A model generated the notes under the pieces. That model was not told where the DNA came from, made no database searches, and was given only the letters and a program-made list of their open reading frames with translations. From Allobosea sp035944375 (lineage in GTDB: Bacteria; Pseudomonadota; Alphaproteobacteria; Rhizobiales; Beijerinckiaceae), in assembly GCF_035944375.1 (NCBI RefSeq), contig NZ_DASZBE010000008.1: a stretch of DNA of 64,000 nucleotides, one strand, 5' to 3'. Shown piece by piece: positions 59,759 through 64,000 of this stretch. Both the position numbers and the translations under genes were made by a program. Each line of letters opens with the position of its first letter. Position 1 is the stretch's first letter.

Positions 59759-60321
59759 CAGGCGCGCTCCGTACCGAATGCCGCGATCGCGGCAGCTATC
59801 CACGCCCGTCCTGCCGGCGCCTCAAGGCTCGCAGGCGCAAACGGGGCGTCCTCCATGTCCGCCTTCCGGAACGGCCCCTTCGAGGCCTCGACGAAGACCA
59901 GAACCTCGCTGCGAATCCGCAGACTGTGATACTGACCTTGCGGCATCCGATAGTAGAATGGCAGGCCGGAACCTGCATGGCTCATCGCGATCACGTCGGT
60001 GAGCGTACCGTCGTCGGAGAACAGCAGGATGTCGGCCTCGCCTTCCACGATCAGGAAGCTTTCCGATTTCGACATGTGACGGTGCGGCGTGACATAGGTG
60101 TCGCGATGACTGGCGATGACCATATCGTGCTGGTCGGCGTCGGGCGCAGGATGCGCGCACAGCCGGGCGCGCTTCAGCGGTGTCGAGCGCGCCTGCTGCT
60201 TGAGAAAAGCGATCAATCCCGAATCAGCCAGAACGAAGGCATCGTCGGTGTAAAACACACCCGGATGAACTTCGCGGAGCCCATCCGGCCTCGCCGGCCC
60301 ATGGCTGTTGAATTGCGTCAT
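59758..60321 (-). CDS. wbuC: WbuC-family cupin protein
   Basis: This 187-residue protein has a cupin fold with a metal-site-like TPHRHMSKSE near residues 75-85 and later YRMPQGQYHSLRIRSEVLVF. The front LREVHPGVFYTDDAF and KRARLCAHPAPDADQHDMV are like the WbuC family found in O-antigen clusters. The role of WbuC is not established; it may modify or isomerise a sugar nucleotide. It is the first gene of the coupled export operon (60321 back to 54868), with a gap of about 103 bases to the dehydrogenase gene on the same strand. Confidence 0.82.
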   Translation of the reverse strand: MTQFNSHGPARPDGLREVHPGVFYTDDAFVLADSGLIAFLKQQARSTPLKRARLCAHPAPDADQHDMVIASHRDTYVTPHRHMSKSESFLIVEGEADILLFSDDGTLTDVIAMSHAGSGLPFYYRMPQGQYHSLRIRSEVLVFVEASKGPFRKADMEDAPFAPASLEAPAGRAWIAAAIAAFGTERA

Positions 60322-60424
60322 GCTTCACTCGTTTGGCATGCTCCTCTTTGTGGGCATGCGGACGGCGTTGCGGCCGCGGTACAGGAGCGCGGCCTGGCGG
60401 CCGCACCCCATGGTATCTGGCGGA

Positions 60425-61477
60425 TCAGGCCGAAGGATCAACCTTCAGAAGAACACGACCCGCCTCGCCGCTGCGCACGCAGTCCAGCGCCTCGTTGATC
60501 TGATCGAGCGTGAACTCATGCGTGATCAGACCCTTGAAGCTCATCTTGCCCGCCTGGTTGAGCTTGATGATGCGCGGAATGTCGATATCGGGCACGCAAC
60601 TGCCTCCCTCCGACCCGGTCAGGATCTTGTTGAAGTGCAGCGGCAGCGTGTAGATCGTCACCTTCTCCGTCGGCACGCCGACTAGGACGCAGGCGCCCTT
60701 GGGAGCCGTCAACTCATAGGCCGTCTCGATCACGCCCTTGACGCCGGTCGTCTCGATGACCTTGTCGGCGCCTGCCTGACCGACGATCTCACGGATCGCG
60801 GCAGCAACGTCGGTCGTGTTCTTCGAGTTGATGACGTGAGTCGCCCCGAACTTCTTGGCCATCTCCAGCTTGCTGTCGAGAATGTCGACGGCGATGACCG
60901 GATGAGCTCCCACCAGAGCGGCGCACTGGGCCATGTTGAGCCCCACGCCGCCGGAGCCGAAAATCACCACGCTCTCGCCGATCTTCACCTGCGCGTCATT
61001 GTTGATCACGCCGAGCGCCGTCGTGACCGCGCAGCCCAGAAGCGGCGAGACCTTCTTGTCGAAATCGGCGGGAACGACCGTCAGACGGTTCTCGGAGATC
61101 ACCGCATATTCGTTGAAGGTGGTGACCCAGCCCGCATTCAGCTTCTTGCCGTTCCAGCTATAGGCGGGCGGGGGCGACTGGAAGCCCTTGCTCGGGCGCC
61201 AATGCAGCACGACGGTGTCGCCGGGCTTCTTGGTGGTCACGCCGATGCCGACATCGATCACGGTGCCCGAGGCCTCGTGACCCAGCAGATGGGGCAGGAA
61301 CTTGTCCGGCCCCTTCACCGCTGCGATCTCGTTGATCTGCGCGCCACAGATCGAGGTGTAGTGGATCTTCACCAGGACGTGGCCGACGCCGAGCGTCTCC
61401 GGCAGGTCGAACTCGTCGACGACCAGCGGCTCGCGGCTCTGGACGACGATCGCGCCCTTGGATTTCTTCACTTGCAC
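60425..61477 (-). CDS. Zinc-type alcohol dehydrogenase without the structural-zinc loop
   Basis: I use the GTG at 61477 (MQVKKSKGAIVVQSREPLVV), five bases after the preceding methyltransferase stop and with GGAG nine bases upstream. The 350-residue MDR protein has a catalytic zinc triad-like C44 (TSICGAQ), H67-E68 (LLGHEASG) and a Cys in SPLLGCAVTTAL. The NAD motif is FGSGGVGLNMAQ. The usual four-Cys structural-zinc loop is missing, replaced by HWRPSKGFQSPPPAYSWNGK. This subgroup appears in glycan clusters next to transketolase pairs. A likely role is oxidising or reducing a sugar alcohol. Confidence 0.85.
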   Translation of the reverse strand: MQVKKSKGAIVVQSREPLVVDEFDLPETLGVGHVLVKIHYTSICGAQINEIAAVKGPDKFLPHLLGHEASGTVIDVGIGVTTKKPGDTVVLHWRPSKGFQSPPPAYSWNGKKLNAGWVTTFNEYAVISENRLTVVPADFDKKVSPLLGCAVTTALGVINNDAQVKIGESVVIFGSGGVGLNMAQCAALVGAHPVIAVDILDSKLEMAKKFGATHVINSKNTTDVAAAIREIVGQAGADKVIETTGVKGVIETAYELTAPKGACVLVGVPTEKVTIYTLPLHFNKILTGSEGGSCVPDIDIPRIIKLNQAGKMSFKGLITHEFTLDQINEALDCVRSGEAGRVLLKVDPSA

Positions 61478-61482
61478 CGCAA

Positions 61483-62148
61483 TCACTCCATGTAGATGAA
61501 TTCGTAGTCGCCGTTGTAGCCGAAGTGGTTGTAGAGCCAGATCCATTCGGCGGTGTCGAGGAAGCTTTCGGCCGTCAGCGCCCAGCACTGCAGGTTGAAC
61601 AGCTCCTGCTCGTTGCGGTAGCTCTCCAGCATGACATAGGCCTGCTTGCCGACACGCTCGACCTCCTGAAGCGCCGTCTCAAGCTCGAACAGCCGCAAAT
61701 TGTGGAAGGTCGCCAGCGAGATGACGAGATCGAAGGACTTGTCGCCGTAGGGATAGCGGTCCTGGGCTTTGTAGGAAAACAGGTAGTCACGGACCTCGGG
61801 CTTGGCCTCGGCCAGGCCGTGCTTGGAGGTGTCGAAGCCGGCGATCTTGAGGCCCGGCAGGAGCTGCTTGAGTTCATAGAGCAGGAAGGCCTTGCCGCAG
61901 CCGACGTCGAGCACGCTTGATTCGTTGGTCAGGCCGTAGGTGTCGATCAGGGCCTGCGCGACGGGGGTCCAGCGGCCCGGCAGGTAGCGATAGCCGCCAT
62001 AGCCGAAACGACGGTCGCCGTCCCAGTAATCGACCTCATACTCCTTGGCTTTGAGCATGCAGGTGACCTTGTCGTCGACCATGCGGGCGATGTAATCGCG
62101 CTTGGTCATGCGATGCAACGGCGTGACGATGTCGAGCAGGCGGCCCAT
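61483..62148 (-). CDS. Class I SAM-dependent methyltransferase
   Basis: I use the ATG at 62148 (MGRLLDIVTPLHRMTKRDYI), with AGGAACC upstream on the minus strand. The 221-residue protein has the SAM motif SVLDVGCGKAFLL (residues 79-90), motif II near LKIAGFDTSKHGLAEA, and FDLVISLATFHNLRLFE with the post-motif. Substrate-side DYEFIYME ends it. It lies between the dehydrogenase and the split transketolase, and the ADH start is only five bases after its stop. It likely methylates a sugar, lipid-linked intermediate or related small molecule made by this cassette. Confidence 0.88.
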   Translation of the reverse strand: MGRLLDIVTPLHRMTKRDYIARMVDDKVTCMLKAKEYEVDYWDGDRRFGYGGYRYLPGRWTPVAQALIDTYGLTNESSVLDVGCGKAFLLYELKQLLPGLKIAGFDTSKHGLAEAKPEVRDYLFSYKAQDRYPYGDKSFDLVISLATFHNLRLFELETALQEVERVGKQAYVMLESYRNEQELFNLQCWALTAESFLDTAEWIWLYNHFGYNGDYEFIYME

Positions 62149-62250
62149 GGGCAGGTTCCTCGTGACAGACGGTGGGCGGATCGGGCGTTTGGCGGCACAG
62201 CAGGGCGGTCGCCGCACCAGAGCTTGCGCCGGCGCGATAGCAGCGCCGGC

Positions 62251-63186
62251 TCAGCCCCCTGCGTGCTTCATGACGGTATCGGCGATCGCCTGCGGGCTCA
62301 GCCCTGCGATCGCCAGAAGATCCTCCTGGAGGCCATAATTCTCCTGGAAGCGGTCAGGCAGCGCGAGCTTGTTGACCACGGGCCGCGTTTTGCCACCCTG
62401 GAGGTCGAGCAGGTCGCTCACGGCCGAGCCCAGCCCGCCAATGGCCGTGTGCTCCTCGATGGTGAAGATCGAACCGGCCGCCTTGACGCGGTCGAGGATC
62501 AGCGCCTGGTCGAGCGGCTTGACGGTATGGATATGCACGACTTCGGCCTCGATGCCCTTGCCGGCCAGGATCTTGGCGGCGTCGAGGGCGCGGCCGCTCA
62601 TCACGCCGCACGAGATCAGCAGAGGGTGACCGCTGCCGGCGACCGGCCGCATGACGATACCCTTGCCGATCTCGAAGCCATGCTTCTCGTCGGAGACGAT
62701 CGGATCGCCGCCCTTGCCCAAGCGGATATAGATCGGATGCGGCCAATCGACCGAGGCGCGCATCAGGCGCTTCATTTCCTCGGCATCGACGACGGCGACG
62801 ACGGTCATGTTGGGCAGCGCCCGCATGATCGCGATGTCCTCGACCGCCAGATGGGTCGGCCCGAGCGGGGCGTAGACGACGCCGCCGCCATTGGCGATCA
62901 GGCGCACCGGCAGATCGTGCAGGCACAGATCGAGCGCGACCTGCTCATAGCAGCGGCGCGTCAGAAAGGTCGCGATCGTGTTCACATAAGGAATGAAACC
63001 ATCCATCGCCATGCCCGCAGCCATGCCGACGATGTGCTGCTCCATCACCCCTTCCATGAAGTGGCGATCGGGCATGTCCTTCTTCATCGCCGCGAGAAGA
63101 CCGGGCGAGAGGTCGGAGCCGATGAAGGCGATGCGCTCGTCGGTCTTGGCGAGCTCATAGACCATGTTGACGCAGGTCGCCCTCAT
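62251..63186 (-). CDS. Transketolase C-terminal subunit
   Basis: This 311-residue protein has the Pyr and C-terminal domains of a transketolase. GVMEQHIVGMAAGMAMDG carries the conserved Glu that activates TPP (VMEQ). NGGGVVYAPLGPTHLAVED contains the donor-binding segment. ILAGKGIEAEVVHIHTVKPLD continues into the C-terminal domain. It is encoded after and coupled to the N-terminal subunit (four-base overlap). Split transketolases often make dedicated sugars instead of running the pentose phosphate pathway, and here it sits in a glycan region. Confidence 0.92.
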   Translation of the reverse strand: MRATCVNMVYELAKTDERIAFIGSDLSPGLLAAMKKDMPDRHFMEGVMEQHIVGMAAGMAMDGFIPYVNTIATFLTRRCYEQVALDLCLHDLPVRLIANGGGVVYAPLGPTHLAVEDIAIMRALPNMTVVAVVDAEEMKRLMRASVDWPHPIYIRLGKGGDPIVSDEKHGFEIGKGIVMRPVAGSGHPLLISCGVMSGRALDAAKILAGKGIEAEVVHIHTVKPLDQALILDRVKAAGSIFTIEEHTAIGGLGSAVSDLLDLQGGKTRPVVNKLALPDRFQENYGLQEDLLAIAGLSPQAIADTVMKHAGG

Positions 63187-64000
63187 TGCGTTGCTCCCTC
63201 GTGCGGATTGCCTACGGCCGCGTAGAGGTCGGCAAGCTGGTCAGGCGTGAACTTGGCGTGGTGATGCCATTTCGGATCGTTCTCGGCGAAGGGAATGCCC
63301 TTGCCCTTGACGGTATGGCAGATGATCGCAGTCGGCTTCTCGCCATCTACAGGAAGTCCGCGAAGGACCTGCTGCAACGCGCCGACATTGTGGCCATCGA
63401 CATCGACGGCCGCAAAGCCGAAGCTCTGCCACTTATCGAGCAGCGGCTCCAGATTTTGAATGTCGCGGGTGAAGCCCGCCGACTGAATCTTGTTGTAATC
63501 GACGATGGCACACAGGTTGGACAGCTTGTGCTTGCCAGCAGACAGCGCCGCCTCCCACACCGACCCTTCGTTGATCTCGCCGTCGCCCATGGCCACGAAG
63601 ACGCGGCTCTTGCGCTTCTGGGCGCGGGCGGCAAGCGCCATGCCGACGCCGATGGACAGACCATGGCCGAGTGCGCCGGTCGAGGCCTCGATCCCGGGCG
63701 CCTTGCCACGCTCGGGATGGCCGCCGAGCTTGCCCTCGACATGGCAGAACTGGTCGAGCAGCGACGCGTCGAAATAGCCCTTGTCCGCCAGGATGGCATA
63801 GAGCGCGAGGCAACCATGCCCCTTGGATAAGATGAAGCGGTCGCGATCGGCCCAATCGGGCTCGTTGGCCCTGTAATCGAGCACGTCGTCATAGAGAACG
63901 CGCAGGATCTCGATCAGCGACATCGACGCGCCGACATGGCCGCGATTGCCGCCGACGAGCCCGCGCACCACAAGGCTCCGCAGATGGAGCGATCGCGCGT
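63183..64000 (-). CDS. Transketolase N-terminal subunit, truncated by the window edge
   Basis: The open frame continues to the window end, so the 5' part lies outside; the GTG at 63971 is only an internal codon. The visible protein includes GDRDRF-like SKGHGCLALYAIL, GGHPERGKAPGIEASTGALG and the TPP-binding VAMGDGEINEGSVWEAALS followed about 25 residues later by Asn in VDYNKIQ (GDG-N motif). HTVKGKGIPFAENDPKWHHH is another family segment. It forms the TPP-dependent enzyme with the next gene. Upstream frame codons give SLHLRSLVVRGL, consistent with a transketolase N-terminal helix. Confidence 0.92.
   Translation of the reverse strand, partial: ARSLHLRSLVVRGLVGGNRGHVGASMSLIEILRVLYDDVLDYRANEPDWADRDRFILSKGHGCLALYAILADKGYFDASLLDQFCHVEGKLGGHPERGKAPGIEASTGALGHGLSIGVGMALAARAQKRKSRVFVAMGDGEINEGSVWEAALSAGKHKLSNLCAIVDYNKIQSAGFTRDIQNLEPLLDKWQSFGFAAVDVDGHNVGALQQVLRGLPVDGEKPTAIICHTVKGKGIPFAENDPKWHHHAKFTPDQLADLYAAVGNPHEGATQ

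Overview
This window looks like chromosomal DNA from a GC-rich alphaproteobacterium of the order Hyphomicrobiales (Rhizobiales). A Bosea-like organism is my best guess, inferred from gene order and repeat style and not searched. The evidence is a ChvI/ChvG - short HprK - EIIA(Man) - HPr cluster, a DivL cell-cycle pseudokinase with Tyr in the H-box, a TsaE-AmgK fusion next to a MurU-type enzyme and AddB/AddA, CtrA-like TTAA-N7-TTAA sites, and many imperfect-palindrome repeats between genes. The left edge cuts an IS630-type transposase start. The right edge cuts the 5' end of a transketolase N-terminal subunit gene.

Region 0-10.5 kb holds an Lrp/AsnC regulator, a DUF4105 membrane protein, ATP-type PEP carboxykinase and a HugZ-like haem/flavin protein. 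These are followed by the ChvI/ChvG two-component pair and the regulatory PTS remnant (hprK, EIIA, HPr), then S-adenosylhomocysteinase with a strong palindrome in its leader. Region 10.5-27.9 kb is core housekeeping. It carries divL, the tsaE-amgK fusion, a murU-like gene, addB and addA in one overlapping run, then trxA, a DoxX protein, a class A penicillin-binding protein with a CtrA-like promoter site, a Bcr/CflA-type exporter and a YgjP-like metallopeptidase. Region 27.9-32.2 kb has thiC with a TPP riboswitch, a small Gln-rich protein and an OmpA-domain protein with a very long Pro/Ala-rich linker.

Region 32.3-43.3 kb is a divergent catabolic locus. One arm encodes a creatininase-family amidohydrolase, two peptide-type ABC permeases, a fused double ATPase and a NodB/PuuE-type deacetylase. 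The other arm encodes a MarR regulator, the binding protein, an isoaspartyl-peptidase-type Ntn hydrolase, a ketopantoate-reductase-like protein and an SDR. A 16-bp inverted repeat sits between the arms. The natural substrate is unknown; an amide- or lactam-containing peptide-like compound is an inference.

Region 43.4-64 kb starts with glutamine-dependent NAD synthetase and then becomes a surface-glycan region. It has an MBOAT/SGNH acyl-transfer pair, a domain-swapped HldE-like kinase/nucleotidyltransferase, a sugar nucleotidyltransferase and a GtrB-like GT2. A strikingly AT-rich GT-C-like membrane protein with a discoidin-like C-terminus follows, then a YbhN-like membrane protein. On the opposite strand is a tightly overlapping ABC-export operon: WbuC, Wzm, Wzt, GT2, a divergent C-methyltransferase and two small membrane proteins with winged-helix-like tails. 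A final cassette holds a zinc dehydrogenase, a methyltransferase and a split transketolase. The most novel material is in the glycan region and the catabolic locus. I saw no tRNA, rRNA or CRISPR array.
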